A stretch of DNA of 64,000 bases from Nocardioides panacis (GTDB lineage: Bacteria > Actinomycetota > Actinomycetes > Propionibacteriales > Nocardioidaceae), in NCBI RefSeq assembly GCF_019039255.1, contig NZ_CP077062.1, forward strand, positions 4,092,001 through 4,156,000. Reading direction: 5' to 3'. Below the pieces are notes generated by a model. That model was not told the origin of the DNA, ran no database searches, and saw only the letters and a program-made list of their open reading frames with translations. How positions within the stretch are numbered: the first letter of the stretch is position 1; each line of letters opens with the position of its first letter. Both the position numbers and the translations under genes were made by a program. Below are positions 8,257 through 17,207 of the stretch, one piece after another.

Positions 8257-9491
8257 TGCGGGCGGCGTTCCGCACCCCGGGGTTCGGCCGGCTGTACGCC
8301 GGCCTCGGCGCTAGCATGTTCGGCGACTCGCTGATGCTGATCGTCCTGTCGATGTGGGTCAAGACGCTGACCGGGTCGAACGGCGCGGCCGGAGCGACGT
8401 TCCTGGCGATGACGGCGCCGGCGCTGCTGGCCCCGGTGCTGGGGTACGTCGTGGACCGGGTGCCGCGACGTACCTTCCTGGTGGTCGCCAACGTGCTCTC
8501 CGCGCTGGTGATGGCGCCGCTCCTGCTGGTCCACGACGCCGGGGACGTGTGGATCGTGTACGCCGTGGCGTTCTGCTACGGCATCTCGTTCGTCGTCGTC
8601 CCCGCCGCGCTCAACGGGCTGCTCAAGGACCTGTTGCCCGAGGACGTCCTGGTCGAGGCCAACGCGTCCCTGTCGGTCACCCGCGAGGCGCTCCGGCTGG
8701 TCGGACCGCTGCTCGGCGCCGCGACCTTCTCGGTGGCCGGGGGTGGCGTGGTGGCGATGGCGGACGCGGTGAGCTTCCTGCTGGCGGCGCTGGCGGTGGC
8801 CGGGCTGCGGGTGGAGGAGCGCCGCGACGACTCCCGGGCGCCGCAGCACTGGCGGGTCGAGGTCCTCGAGGGCGCGTCGTTCATCCGGCGTACGCCGCTG
8901 CTGCTGCACACCACGACGGCGCTGGCGCTCGCCCTGCTGGTCATCGGGTTCGCCGAGTCGGCGGTCTACGCGGTGGTGGAGGCCTTCGGGCACCCGGTCT
9001 CGTTCGTCGGGCCGCTGCTGACCGTGCAAGGGGTGGGCGCGGTCTCGGTCGGCCTGGTGGCCAGCCGGGTGGTCCGGCGCTTCGGGGAGCCCGCGGCCGT
9101 CGTGGTCGGGCTGCTGGTCACGGCGCTCGGCCTGCTCGGGGTCGTGGTCGCCGACCGGACCTGGCAGCTGCTGGTCACGGTGGCGGTGCTCGGCGGCGGC
9201 ATCCCGCTGATCTTCGTGGCGTTCAACACGCTGCTGCAGAAGCAGACGCCCGGCCGGCTGATGGGCCGGGTCAGCGCGTCGGTCGAGGTGCTGGTGACCA
9301 CCCCCCAGGCGCTGTCCATCGGGGTGGGCGCGGTGCTCGTCGGCCTGCTGGACTACCGGCTGATCTTCGCGATCATGGCAGCCGGCACGACGCTCGCGGC
9401 CGGCTACCTCGCGCTCACCCTGCGGTCGGTGCGCGGCGCACCCGTGCCGGGCGAAGCCAGCCTGCTCCCCGCCCACCCCGATAGTCCGTGA
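8256..9491 (+). CDS. MFS transporter
   Basis: 411 residues, about 12 hydrophobic segments, starting MRAAFRTPGFGRLYAGLGAS. The motif-A-like loop VLGYVVDRVPRRTFLVVANV between helices 2 and 3 marks the major facilitator superfamily, in the branch of EntS-like and macrolide-type exporters. Coupled to the upstream HTH gene by stop-start overlap. Probably a proton-driven efflux pump; substrate unknown. Confidence 0.85.
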   Translation: MRAAFRTPGFGRLYAGLGASMFGDSLMLIVLSMWVKTLTGSNGAAGATFLAMTAPALLAPVLGYVVDRVPRRTFLVVANVLSALVMAPLLLVHDAGDVWIVYAVAFCYGISFVVVPAALNGLLKDLLPEDVLVEANASLSVTREALRLVGPLLGAATFSVAGGGVVAMADAVSFLLAALAVAGLRVEERRDDSRAPQHWRVEVLEGASFIRRTPLLLHTTTALALALLVIGFAESAVYAVVEAFGHPVSFVGPLLTVQGVGAVSVGLVASRVVRRFGEPAAVVVGLLVTALGLLGVVVADRTWQLLVTVAVLGGGIPLIFVAFNTLLQKQTPGRLMGRVSASVEVLVTTPQALSIGVGAVLVGLLDYRLIFAIMAAGTTLAAGYLALTLRSVRGAPVPGEASLLPAHPDSP

Positions 9492-9542
9492 CGTTCTTGC
9501 TGCTCGGCACCCTGTGGGACAGCATTTCCGTCACGGACTATC
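9480..9542. terminator. Long inverted repeat over both 3' ends (bidirectional terminator?)
   Basis: GATAGTCCGTGACG (9480-9493) and CGTCACGGACTATC (9529-9542) are perfect 14-bp arms around a 35-base loop. The arms contain the stop codons of the convergent MFS and acyltransferase genes. Likely a shared terminator. Confidence 0.65.
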
Positions 9543-10302
9543 GCTGGCGCTTGGCGGCCCGGGCCTTGGCTCGTTCGCGCTTCTCCTCCGCGTCCAGCAC
9601 GGCCGCCTCCTCCGGGGTCGGCGCGCTGCCGCCGTACGACGCGGGGAGCCACCAGGAACCCGGCGGCTGCTCGTCGGCCGGGTAGGCCCGGATCGTCTCG
9701 TCGAGCAGCCGGGCCATGGCGGCCTTGAGCTCGGCGGTCTCGGCCACCGAGTTCTCGCCGGTGGGGTGCAGCGGCGTGCCGACCGAGATCGCGATCGTCT
9801 TGCCGCGGGAGAAGTCCTGCGGGTGGGACTTGGTCTTCAGCCGCTGGGTGCCCCACAGCACCGCGGGCACCAGGGGGACGCCGGCCTCGGCGGCCATCCG
9901 GGTCGCGCCGGTCTTGAACTCCTTGAGCTCGAAGCTGCGGGAGATGGTCGCCTCGGGGAAGATCCCGACGACCTCGCCCTGGCGCAGGTAGTCGACCCCC
10001 TGGGCGTAGGACTGCAGGCCGTCGCCGCGGTCCACCGAGATGTGGTGCAGCGAGCGCATCAGCGGGCCGCTCCACCGGTGGTCGAACAGCTCGCGCTTGG
10101 CCATGAACCGGACCAGCCGCTTGGAGTCCTGGGTCGCGAAGCCGCCGAGGATGAAGTCGACGTAGGAGATGTGGTTGAGCGCGAGCAGCGCCCCGCCCGT
10201 GCGCGGCACGTTCTCGGTCCCGTGCATCTGGAAGCGCAGCCCGAGCGCCTTGAAGCCGAGCTTGGCCGTGAGGATGATCGGCGGGTAGGTGAGGTCGCGC
10301 AC
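9538..10302 (-). CDS. 1-acylglycerol-3-phosphate O-acyltransferase-like (PlsC family)
   Basis: 254 residues from GTG 10302. The catalytic HxxxxD motif (NHISYVDF, residues ~43-50) and the FPEAT motif (~115-119) define the PlsC acyltransferase fold. It would transfer acyl chains to lysophosphatidate or a related lipid at the inner membrane face. The C-terminal tail is basic and Ala/Arg/Glu-rich. Nineteen bases downstream of the D-Ala-D-Ala ligase gene, same strand. Confidence 0.88.
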   Translation of the reverse strand: MRDLTYPPIILTAKLGFKALGLRFQMHGTENVPRTGGALLALNHISYVDFILGGFATQDSKRLVRFMAKRELFDHRWSGPLMRSLHHISVDRGDGLQSYAQGVDYLRQGEVVGIFPEATISRSFELKEFKTGATRMAAEAGVPLVPAVLWGTQRLKTKSHPQDFSRGKTIAISVGTPLHPTGENSVAETAELKAAMARLLDETIRAYPADEQPPGSWWLPASYGGSAPTPEEAAVLDAEEKRERAKARAAKRQR

Positions 10303-10321
10303 GGGGGTCCTAACGATCGGC

Positions 10322-11377
10322 TCAGCTCGGGTCGTGATGACGTTCGACTGCTGTTCGTACCAGATCGGCCATCAGGTCGCCCAGGTCGAGCCCCGCCGCC
10401 GCCACCGCGAGCGGCACCGTGGAGGTCTCGGTCAGGCCCGGGGCGACGTTCACCTCGAGGAACCAGACGGTGCCCTGGGCGTCGATGATCAGGTCCGAGC
10501 GGGACAGGTCGCGCAGCCCGAGCACCTCGTGGGCGGTGAGCGCCACCCGCGCGCACTCGGCGGCCAGCTCGTCGGAGAGCTTCGCCGGGACCTGGAACTC
10601 CGTGCTGCCCGCGGTGTAGCGGGCCGCGTAGTCGTAGACCCCGCCGTCCGGCACGATCGAGACCACCGGGAGCGCGCGGGGACCGGTGCCGGTGTCCACG
10701 ACGGGTACGGCGACCTCGGACCCGACCACGAAGCGCTCCACCAGCGCGGTGTCGCCGTAGGCGAAGGCGTTCACCATCGCGCCGGCGAGCGCCGCGGCCT
10801 CCCGGACGGCCGTGCAGCCCAGCGCGGACCCGCCGCGGGCCGGCTTCACGATCAGCGGCAGCCCGATCGAGGCGACGATCGCGTCCATCACCGCCGCCGC
10901 GCCCAGCTCGCGGAACGTCTCGTGCGGGAGCGCGACGCTGGCCGGCGTGTGCAGCCCGGCCCGGGCCACGACGGCCTTGGCGACCGGCTTGTCGAACGCC
11001 GCCCGGCAGGCCGAGGGCCGGGAGCCGACGTAGGGCACCCCGACGAGCTCGAGCACCTCGCGGACCGCGCCGTCCTCGCCGGTCTCGCCGTGCAGCAGCG
11101 GCAGCACGCAGTCGGGCGCCTCGTCGCGGAGCATCCGCAGCAGGTCGGCGTCCACGTCGCGTACGTCGACCTCGGTGCCCGTCTCGCGCAGCGCCTCGGC
11201 GACCCGTCGGCCCGAGCGCAGCGACACGTCGCGCTCGTGGGACAGCCCTCCGGCGAGCACCACGACCCGCCCCACCTGCGCCGGGACGCCCGTCGTCGCG
11301 CCGGTCGTGCCGCCGGTCGTGCCGCCGGTCGTGCCGCCGGTCGCTCCTGTCGAGACCACTGCGTCGTCCTCGCTCAT
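10322..11377 (-). CDS. ddl: D-alanine--D-alanine ligase family ATP-grasp enzyme
   Basis: 351 residues. After a Thr/Gly-repeat N-terminus the Ddl fold begins (RVVVLAGGLSHERDVSLRSG). The family signature PLLHGETGEDGAVREVLE is present, as are ATP-grasp elements (LIVKPARGGSALGC) and the metal site near WFLEVNVAPGLTETS. It joins two D-alanines for peptidoglycan precursors. The ATGA overlap with the aminotransferase gene suggests one transcript. Some related ATP-grasp ligases act on other substrates, so the exact substrate is inferred. Confidence 0.8.
   Translation of the reverse strand: MSEDDAVVSTGATGGTTGGTTGGTTGATTGVPAQVGRVVVLAGGLSHERDVSLRSGRRVAEALRETGTEVDVRDVDADLLRMLRDEAPDCVLPLLHGETGEDGAVREVLELVGVPYVGSRPSACRAAFDKPVAKAVVARAGLHTPASVALPHETFRELGAAAVMDAIVASIGLPLIVKPARGGSALGCTAVREAAALAGAMVNAFAYGDTALVERFVVGSEVAVPVVDTGTGPRALPVVSIVPDGGVYDYAARYTAGSTEFQVPAKLSDELAAECARVALTAHEVLGLRDLSRSDLIIDAQGTVWFLEVNVAPGLTETSTVPLAVAAAGLDLGDLMADLVRTAVERHHDPS
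11299..11350 (-). repeat. 12-bp tandem repeats at the ddl 5' end
   Basis: Four near-identical copies of a CCGGTCGTGCCG-type unit encode the TGGTTGGTTGG stretch at the Ddl N-terminus, outside the catalytic fold. Copy number could vary between strains. Confidence 0.7.
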
Positions 11378-12738
11378 GTCAGGTCCGTCGTCGGGCCGTC
11401 GTACCCGCGGTTCAGGCCGGGGGTCCGGGCGGTGCCGAGGCCGGTGCCGAACGTGTGCCGCAGCTCGACCTCCTCCTCGATCACGCCGACGAGGCGACGG
11501 ACGCCCTCGCGGATCCGCTCCGGGGTCGGGTAGCAGTAGGACAGCCGCATGCTCTGCGCCCCGAACCCGTCGGCGAAGAACGCGGTCCCGGGCACGAACG
11601 CCACCCGGGCGGTCACCGCTCGCGGCAGCATCGCCTTGGCGTCGAGGCCGTCGGGCAGGGTCAGCCACACGTAGAAGCCGCCGGTCGGCACGTTCCACCG
11701 GGCGGCGGCCGGCATCATGTCGTCGAGCGCGCCGGTCATCGCGTCACGGCGCTCGCGGTACATCTCCCGGAACTGCTTGATCTGGCCGAGCCAGTCGTGC
11801 TTGTCGAGGTAGGCGGACACGACCATCTGCGAGAAGGACGGCGGGCAGAGCGTCGCGGACTCCTGGGCGAGCACCAGCTTCTCGCGGACGGCGTGCGGGG
11901 CCAGCGCCCAGCCGACCCGGAACCCGGGCGCGAACGTCTTGGAGAACGAGCCGAGGTAGATCACCCCGTCCGCCTCGTCGGCGCGCAGCGCGCGGTAGGG
12001 CTCCTCGTCGAAGCCGAGCAGCCCGTAGGGGTTGTCCTCGAGCACCAGCACGTCGGCCTCGCGGCAGATCTCCAGGATCTCCGGGCGGCGCTCCGCGGCC
12101 AGCGTGACGCCGGCCGGGTTGTGGTAGTTCGGGATCGTGTAGACGAACTTGATCCGCTTGCCGGCGGCCTGCACGTGCGCGATCGCCTCGCGCAGCGCCG
12201 AGGGCACCAGGCCGTGCTCGTCCATCTCCACGTGCACCACGTCGCACTGGTAGGCCTTGAACACGCCGAGCGCACCGACGTACGACGGGGCCTCGCAGAT
12301 CACCACGTCACCGGGGTCGCAGAAGATCCGGGTGACCAGGTCCACGGCCTGCTGGGAGCCGACCGTGACCACCACGTCGTCGGGGTGCGCCTCGATGCCC
12401 TCGAGCCGCATCACGTCGCAGATCTGCTCGCGCAGCCGCGGGTCGCCCTGCCCGGAGCCGTACTGCATCGCGGTGCTGCCGCGGTGCGCGACCAGGTCGG
12501 CGATCGCCTCGCCGACCACGTCGAGCGGCAGCCCGGAGATGTTCGGCATGCCGCCGGCCAGCGAGACCACCTCCGGCCGGCTGGCCACCGAGAACAGCGC
12601 GCGGATCTCCGAGGCGGTCATCCCCTGGGTGCGGGCGGCGTACCGGTCGACGTAGCTGTCGAGCCGGGTGCTGCCGTCGGCCCGATGCCGGCTCGGGGGC
12701 CGGTCCGGGTGCCGGTTCTGGGGAAGCTGCTGGGACAT
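11374..12738 (-). CDS. PLP-dependent aminotransferase, 2-aminoadipate/MocR-type class I
   Basis: 454 residues starting MSQQLPQNRHPDRP. Fold-type I aminotransferase. Visible features are VVTVGSQQAVDLV, the IPNYHNPAGVTLA loop, VLEDNPYG with the PLP-pyridine Asp, and the Schiff-base lysine in YLGSFSKTFAPGFRVGWA (around residues 288-306). There is no N-terminal GntR HTH, so this is the enzyme form similar to LysN or valine-pyruvate-type transaminases. Upstream in-frame codons exist, but this ATG gives the family length. Confidence 0.87.
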   Translation of the reverse strand: MSQQLPQNRHPDRPPSRHRADGSTRLDSYVDRYAARTQGMTASEIRALFSVASRPEVVSLAGGMPNISGLPLDVVGEAIADLVAHRGSTAMQYGSGQGDPRLREQICDVMRLEGIEAHPDDVVVTVGSQQAVDLVTRIFCDPGDVVICEAPSYVGALGVFKAYQCDVVHVEMDEHGLVPSALREAIAHVQAAGKRIKFVYTIPNYHNPAGVTLAAERRPEILEICREADVLVLEDNPYGLLGFDEEPYRALRADEADGVIYLGSFSKTFAPGFRVGWALAPHAVREKLVLAQESATLCPPSFSQMVVSAYLDKHDWLGQIKQFREMYRERRDAMTGALDDMMPAAARWNVPTGGFYVWLTLPDGLDAKAMLPRAVTARVAFVPGTAFFADGFGAQSMRLSYCYPTPERIREGVRRLVGVIEEEVELRHTFGTGLGTARTPGLNRGYDGPTTDLT

Positions 12739-12820
12739 CGGGACTCCTGTCGGGGTTGCTCCTAGGATGAGGCATCGGGGGGTCCGCGGCGCGGAAGGGG
12801 TCACGACATGGGCAGGCATC

Positions 12821-13507
12821 GTGTCTAGGCGGCTGGCCCGCCTGACGCTGGACAACCTCGGCGACGTGCCGCAGGGCTGCCGGTCCTGCACGTTCTGGGA
12901 GCTCGACCCGGTGCGCCGCCAGCGGGCGCTGGACGCCGGCGAGTCGTGCAGCGAGAAGGAGGCCTGGGTCTCCCGGGTGCTCCTGGAGTGGGGCTCCTGC
13001 GGCCGGGTGGCGTACGTCGACGACGACCCGGCCGGCTACGTCCTGTACGCGCCGGCGACCTACCTGCCGGGCGCCGACGCGTTTCCCACCGCGCCGGTCA
13101 GCGAGGACGCGGTGCTGCTGGCCACCGCGATGGTCTACCCCGAGTACGCCGGCTCCGGTCTGGGCCGGGTGCTGATGCAGACCGTCGTGAAGGACCTGGT
13201 CAAGCGCGGCGGGATCCGGGCCGTGGAGGCGTTCGGGGACACCCGGGCGGCTCCACGGGCGAGCAAGGGCGACCCGCCACCGGTGACCTACGGCACCTGC
13301 GTGCTGCCGGCGGACTACCTGCTGCGGGTCGGCTTCAAGACCCACCGTGCGCACCCGCGCTACCCCCGGATGCGGCTCGAGCTCAAGTCCGCGGTCACCT
13401 GGCGCGACGAGGTGGAGAGCGCGCTGGAGCGGCTGCTGGGCGCCGTACGACCGGCGCGGCACCCGGCCGCGGACCCGTCCCACCGCAGCAGCAACGGCGG
13501 GTCCTGA
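12821..13507 (+). CDS. GNAT-family N-acetyltransferase
   Basis: 228 residues from GTG 12821 (VSRRLARLTLDNLGDVPQGC). The core has the acetyl-CoA-binding pattern VYPEYAGSGLGRVLMQTVVK around residues 108-127. A cysteine-bearing N-terminal motif (CRSCTFWELD) and a Pro/Arg/His-rich tail are typical of the actinobacterial group found beside parB and cwlM (M. tuberculosis has a similar gene in this neighbourhood). The substrate is unknown. Divergent from the aminotransferase gene across 82 bases. Confidence 0.8.
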   Translation: MSRRLARLTLDNLGDVPQGCRSCTFWELDPVRRQRALDAGESCSEKEAWVSRVLLEWGSCGRVAYVDDDPAGYVLYAPATYLPGADAFPTAPVSEDAVLLATAMVYPEYAGSGLGRVLMQTVVKDLVKRGGIRAVEAFGDTRAAPRASKGDPPPVTYGTCVLPADYLLRVGFKTHRAHPRYPRMRLELKSAVTWRDEVESALERLLGAVRPARHPAADPSHRSSNGGS

Positions 13508-13520
13508 GCGGCCGGTCCGG

Positions 13521-14708
13521 TCAGGGCCGGTGGTGGCGCAGCGCGGCGCGGAGCTCGCCGAGCCGCAGCACCCCGGTCTTGGAGTCCGACTCCGCGTCGA
13601 GGTAGACCCGCTGCACCGCGACCACGACCGCCTCGGCGATCACGTCGCGGAAGCTGGGGTCGGCCAACCGGGCGGCGTCGCCGGGGTTGGTGAGGTAGCC
13701 GGCGTCGATCCGGACCGCCGGCATCTTGGTGCGGCGCAGGATGTCGAAGGTCTTGCCGTGCGAGCGCAGGTCGCCCAGGTCGGTGCGGGCCACGATCTCC
13801 CGCTGGACCAGACCGGCGAACCGCTCGCCCGCCGAGGAGGCGACGCCGTGCGCCTCGGAGCCGTAGTAGTACGTCGAGCAGCCGGCCGCGTCGGGGTTCT
13901 CCGAGCCGTCGACCTGCAGGGAGATGCACAGGTGCGCGTCGGTCCGGTTGGCGAACTCGGCCCGCTCGACCTCGGTGGCCTCCGAGGCGCCGCCGGTGTT
14001 GGTGAGGAAGGCCTGGACGCCGGTCGCGACCAGCCGGCCCTCGATGCGCCGGGCCAGGTCGGTGGTGATGGCGTCGGCGTGCAGCCGCATCGCCGAGTCG
14101 GCGAACCGGCCCACCGACGGGTCGATGACCACGATCTTGCCGGTCAGCTGGGGGCCCTCGCGGCGGATCCGCTCCTCGGCGCGCATCGCGTTGGGGCTGC
14201 CGCCGCGCACGATCGGGGCGAGCCGGGACAGCGACTTCAGGGTGGCCGGGCCGCAGGTGCCGTCCGCGGGCACGCCGACGTTGCGCTGGAAGTCGCGCAC
14301 GGCCTGCTCGGTCTGGTGCCCGAAGCGGCCGTCGAGCTTGCCGACCTTGAAGCCGAGGTCGAGCAGCCGCTGCTGGAGCGCGAGCACGTCGTCGCCCGCG
14401 GAGAGGTTGCCGGGCACGTGGGTGAGCAGCCGGTCGCCGAGCCGCCAGCGGGCCTCCTCGAGCACCCGGTAGGTGCTGGGGCCGACGATCCCGTCGATGG
14501 CGAGGCCGCGCATCTGCTGGAAGGCCCGGACCGCCCGGTCGAGGGACTCGTCGAAGGTGTCGGGGTCGGTGTGCCGGCCGCCGTCGGGGTCGGTCAGGCC
14601 GAGCAGCCCGAGGCGGGAGCGGATCTCCGAGACGGCCCGGCCGCGGTCGCCCACGCGGTACAGCGGGGCGGTCGGGGTCGGGGTGGGTGCGGTCTCGAGG
14701 TCGGACAT
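13521..14708 (-). CDS. cwlM: CwlM-like N-acetylmuramoyl-L-alanine amidase homologue
   Basis: 395 residues. Start chosen at ATG 14708 because GAGGAG lies six bases upstream. Two peptidoglycan-binding-1 repeats (around residues 17-80 and 100-160, the second with LGFKVGKLDGRFGHQTEQA) precede an amidase_3 domain from about 180 (KIVVIDPSVGRFADS). There is no signal peptide. Mycobacterial CwlM is cytoplasmic and regulates MurA. Here the usual zinc motif DPGHGG reads DPSVGR, so catalysis is doubtful and a regulatory role is more likely. Same location relative to trxA/trxB as in M. tuberculosis. Confidence 0.85.
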   Translation of the reverse strand: MSDLETAPTPTPTAPLYRVGDRGRAVSEIRSRLGLLGLTDPDGGRHTDPDTFDESLDRAVRAFQQMRGLAIDGIVGPSTYRVLEEARWRLGDRLLTHVPGNLSAGDDVLALQQRLLDLGFKVGKLDGRFGHQTEQAVRDFQRNVGVPADGTCGPATLKSLSRLAPIVRGGSPNAMRAEERIRREGPQLTGKIVVIDPSVGRFADSAMRLHADAITTDLARRIEGRLVATGVQAFLTNTGGASEATEVERAEFANRTDAHLCISLQVDGSENPDAAGCSTYYYGSEAHGVASSAGERFAGLVQREIVARTDLGDLRSHGKTFDILRRTKMPAVRIDAGYLTNPGDAARLADPSFRDVIAEAVVVAVQRVYLDAESDSKTGVLRLGELRAALRHHRP

Positions 14709-14772
14709 ACCGACTCCTCTCGCGTGCACACAGGTGGGGGACAGGGCGCGGATCCGCCCTAGCCAAACAGAA

Positions 14773-14797
14773 CGGCGGCCATTCGCCAAGGCCGCCG
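14773..14797 (-). terminator. GC-rich hairpin downstream of trxA
   Basis: CGGCGGCC, nine-base loop, GGCCGCCG. Lies between trxA and the amidase gene. No strong T tract. Confidence 0.45.
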
Positions 14798-14825
14798 CAC
14801 GGCCCGCGGGCCCGGCCGGACGGAC

Positions 14826-14859
14826 GACGCCCGCGTCCTCCGGGGAGGGCGCGGGCGTC
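14826..14859 (-). terminator. Hairpin terminator of trxA
   Basis: GACGCCCGCG and CGCGGGCGTC form a perfect 10-bp stem 15 bases beyond the trxA stop, in the right place for intrinsic termination of the trxB/trxA transcripts. Confidence 0.6.
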
Positions 14860-14874
14860 GGGGAACGGTCCGGG

Positions 14875-15202
14875 TCAGCCGATGAAGTCGCTGAGCTCGC
14901 CGAGCAGCGCGGCCTTGGGCTTGGCGCCGACGATCTGCTTCACGAGCTCGCCCTTGTGGAACACGTTGAGCGTCGGGATGCCCGTCACGCGGTACGCCGC
15001 GGGGGGTGACCGGGTTCTCGTCGACGTTCATCTTCACGAAAGTGATCTTCTCGCCGTGCTCGGCGGCGATCTCCTTGAGGATCGGGTCGACCTGCCGGCA
15101 CGGACCGCACCACTCGGCCCAGAAGTCCACGAGGACGGGCTTGTCGGACTTCAGCACGGAGGCGTCGAACTCGGCGTCGGTGATTGCTTGCATCTCGGCC
15201 AC
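14875..15202 (-). CDS. trxA: Thioredoxin (one extra base in the assembled sequence)
   Basis: Start GTG 15202 has AAGGAG six bases upstream. The reading gives [19 protein letters not shown] and the active site [17 protein letters not shown] run of six G (15001-15006) breaks the frame after VDENPVTP. Removing one base restores [14 protein letters not shown] and the C-terminus [10 protein letters not shown], giving 108 residues, the normal thioredoxin length. It reduces protein disulfides using electrons from TrxB encoded just upstream. The break is much more likely a homopolymer error than inactivation. Confidence 0.92.
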
Positions 15203-15322
15203 GAGGTGCTCCTTCAAGGGGGGTGTCGGTGGGGCGTCGGTCTGGTCAGTCAACACGGGGGCGGGGACATTTCTTCCCACCGCCGCGGGGTCCGGGTGAG
15301 CCGGACCGGTGGGTGGCGCGGG

Positions 15323-16348
15323 TCAGGCGCCGGTGGTCTGCACCTGCTCGGTGAGCATCTCCGAGACCTCGATCTCGCGGACGCTCTCCTCCGCCTGCCG
15401 GCCCGAGGACGCCTCGTGGTCGAGGGCCGCCAGGAACCGCTCGGCGTCCAGCGCGGCCGCGCAGCCGGTGCCGGCGGCGGTGATCGCCTGCCGGTAGTGG
15501 TGGTCGACCAGGTCGCCGCAGGCGAACACGCCGGCGAGGTTGGTGCGGGTGGAGGGCTGGTCGACCAGGACGTAGCCGTTCTCGTCGAGGTCCACCTGGC
15601 CGCCCAGCAGCTCGGAGCGGGGGTCGTGGCCCACCGCGATGAACAGCCCGGTCGCGTCCATCTCGCGCTTCTCGCCGGTGACCGTGTCCACCAGGGTCAG
15701 GCCGGTGAGCTTGTCGTCGCCGTGGATCGTCTCGACCGCGGAGTTCCAGGCGATGTCGATCTTCGGGTCGGCGAAGGCACGCTCCTGCATGATCTTGGAG
15801 GCGCGCAGCTCGCCGCGGCGGTGGATCAGCGTCACCTTGGAGCCGAAGCGGGACAGGAACGTCGCCTCCTCGACGGCGGAGTCGCCGCCGCCGACGACCG
15901 CGATGTGCTGGTCGCGGAAGAAGAACCCGTCGCAGGTCGCGCACCAGGAGACGCCGTGGCCGGACAGCCGGTCCTCGCCCTCGACGCCGAGCTTGCGGTA
16001 GCCCGAGCCGGTGGCCAGGATCACCGCGCGGGCGCGGTGCTCGACCCCGGCGCCGTCGGTGACGACCTTGACCTCGCCGGTCAGGTCCACGGCGGTGACG
16101 TCGTCGGCGACCAGCTCGGCCCCGAACCGCTCGGCCTGCGCGCGCATCTCGTCCATCAGCGCTGGGCCCATGATGCCGTCCCGGAAGCCCGGGAAGTTCT
16201 CGACCTCGGTGGTGTTCATCAGCGCGCCGCCGGCGGTGACGGAGCCCTCGAACACGAGGGGCGCCAGGTTCGCGCGCGCGGCGTACACGGCGGCGGTGTA
16301 GCCGGCCGGGCCGGAGCCGATGATGATCACGTTGCGGGTGCTGGACAT
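15323..16348 (-). CDS. trxB: Thioredoxin-disulfide reductase
   Basis: 341 residues. FAD-binding [16 protein letters not shown] near the N-terminus, the redox-active CATC pair ([11 protein letters not shown], about residues 143-153), NADPH-binding [15 protein letters not shown], and the [26 protein letters not shown] motif. A ~30-residue acidic tail after the usual end is common in actinobacteria. It transfers NADPH electrons to thioredoxin encoded 120 bases downstream. Confidence 0.95.
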   Translation of the reverse strand: MSSTRNVIIIGSGPAGYTAAVYAARANLAPLVFEGSVTAGGALMNTTEVENFPGFRDGIMGPALMDEMRAQAERFGAELVADDVTAVDLTGEVKVVTDGAGVEHRARAVILATGSGYRKLGVEGEDRLSGHGVSWCATCDGFFFRDQHIAVVGGGDSAVEEATFLSRFGSKVTLIHRRGELRASKIMQERAFADPKIDIAWNSAVETIHGDDKLTGLTLVDTVTGEKREMDATGLFIAVGHDPRSELLGGQVDLDENGYVLVDQPSTRTNLAGVFACGDLVDHHYRQAITAAGTGCAAALDAERFLAALDHEASSGRQAEESVREIEVSEMLTEQVQTTGA

Positions 16349-16484
16349 CAGGGACGAACTCGCTTCCTCGAGCGGACGGGACCGCGGTGGATGCGGTCCC
16401 GTGCGTGTCAACCGATCCTAGGTGGGCGGCATTCCCCCGTCACCTTCACCGCCCCGGCGCGCTCCGCCCGGCCCGCGGGCGGGG

Positions 16485-17207
16485 TCACGGCTGCCGGACC
16501 GTGCGGGTCGCCACAGGGCTGGACGCGTCGTCACAGGAGTAGATCCGTGCCACACGCGCCCCGTGCGCGGGCGGGTCCAGCACCAGCGTGGCGCGCCTCC
16601 CGTCCAGCCGTACGTCGACCACGTCGGCGCCCCGCGGCACGGCCGGCGTGGCGCAGGCGGTGGCCCGGGCCGAGCCGCCGCCGGAGCCCTCCGCGTTCTT
16701 CGCGGGGGACCTGAGCGCGGCGGCGGCGCGGCGGACGTCGGCGTCGAGGGTGGCGGTGCGCAGCCGCAGCCGCGGCACGGTGCCGGGGGCAGCGAACTGG
16801 GCGCCGCCCGACGCGGACGGGGCCGATCCCGCCCCGGGCTGCACCCGGTCCTGGGCACTGCCCCCGGCGCCGGCGGACGCCGAGGAGGTGCCCGAGTCCG
16901 CGCCCGAGGTGCCCAGGCCGCGGGTCACGACCGCACCGCCCGCGGCCGCGATCACCGCGACCGCCGCCGCGGCGACCAGCACGTTCGGCCACTTCCGGCG
17001 CCGTCGGGCGGCGAGCTCGTCGGGCTGCCCGGCGGGTGGCCCGGCGGGTGCCGGCGCGGACTGGGAACGGCCCTGGACCAGCTCGGCCAGGACGTGGTCG
17101 AGCCGGGCGGCCACGTCGGGCGGCACCGACCCGCTCTCGGCGTGGGTCTCGGTCCGGCCGGCGGCGGCGAGCGCGCGGCGGACCTGCTCCTCCTGCTCAG
17201 GTGTCAC
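16485..17207 (-). CDS. Putative anti-sigma factor (SigM-associated membrane protein)
   Basis: 240 residues from GTG 17207, overlapping the sigM 3' end by 11 bases. A cytoplasmic N-terminal part (~75 residues, EEQVRRALAAAGRTE) is followed by a KWPN anchor and one transmembrane helix (VLVAAAAVAVIAAAGGAVV). The rest is an extracytoplasmic Ser/Gly/Ala-rich domain with two distant cysteines. Position after sigM matches mycobacterial RsmA (Rv3912), the SigM anti-sigma factor. Sequence alone does not show a zinc-binding HxxxCxxC motif, so the function rests mainly on context. Confidence 0.72.
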   Translation of the reverse strand: MTPEQEEQVRRALAAAGRTETHAESGSVPPDVAARLDHVLAELVQGRSQSAPAPAGPPAGQPDELAARRRRKWPNVLVAAAAVAVIAAAGGAVVTRGLGTSGADSGTSSASAGAGGSAQDRVQPGAGSAPSASGGAQFAAPGTVPRLRLRTATLDADVRRAAAALRSPAKNAEGSGGGSARATACATPAVPRGADVVDVRLDGRRATLVLDPPAHGARVARIYSCDDASSPVATRTVRQP

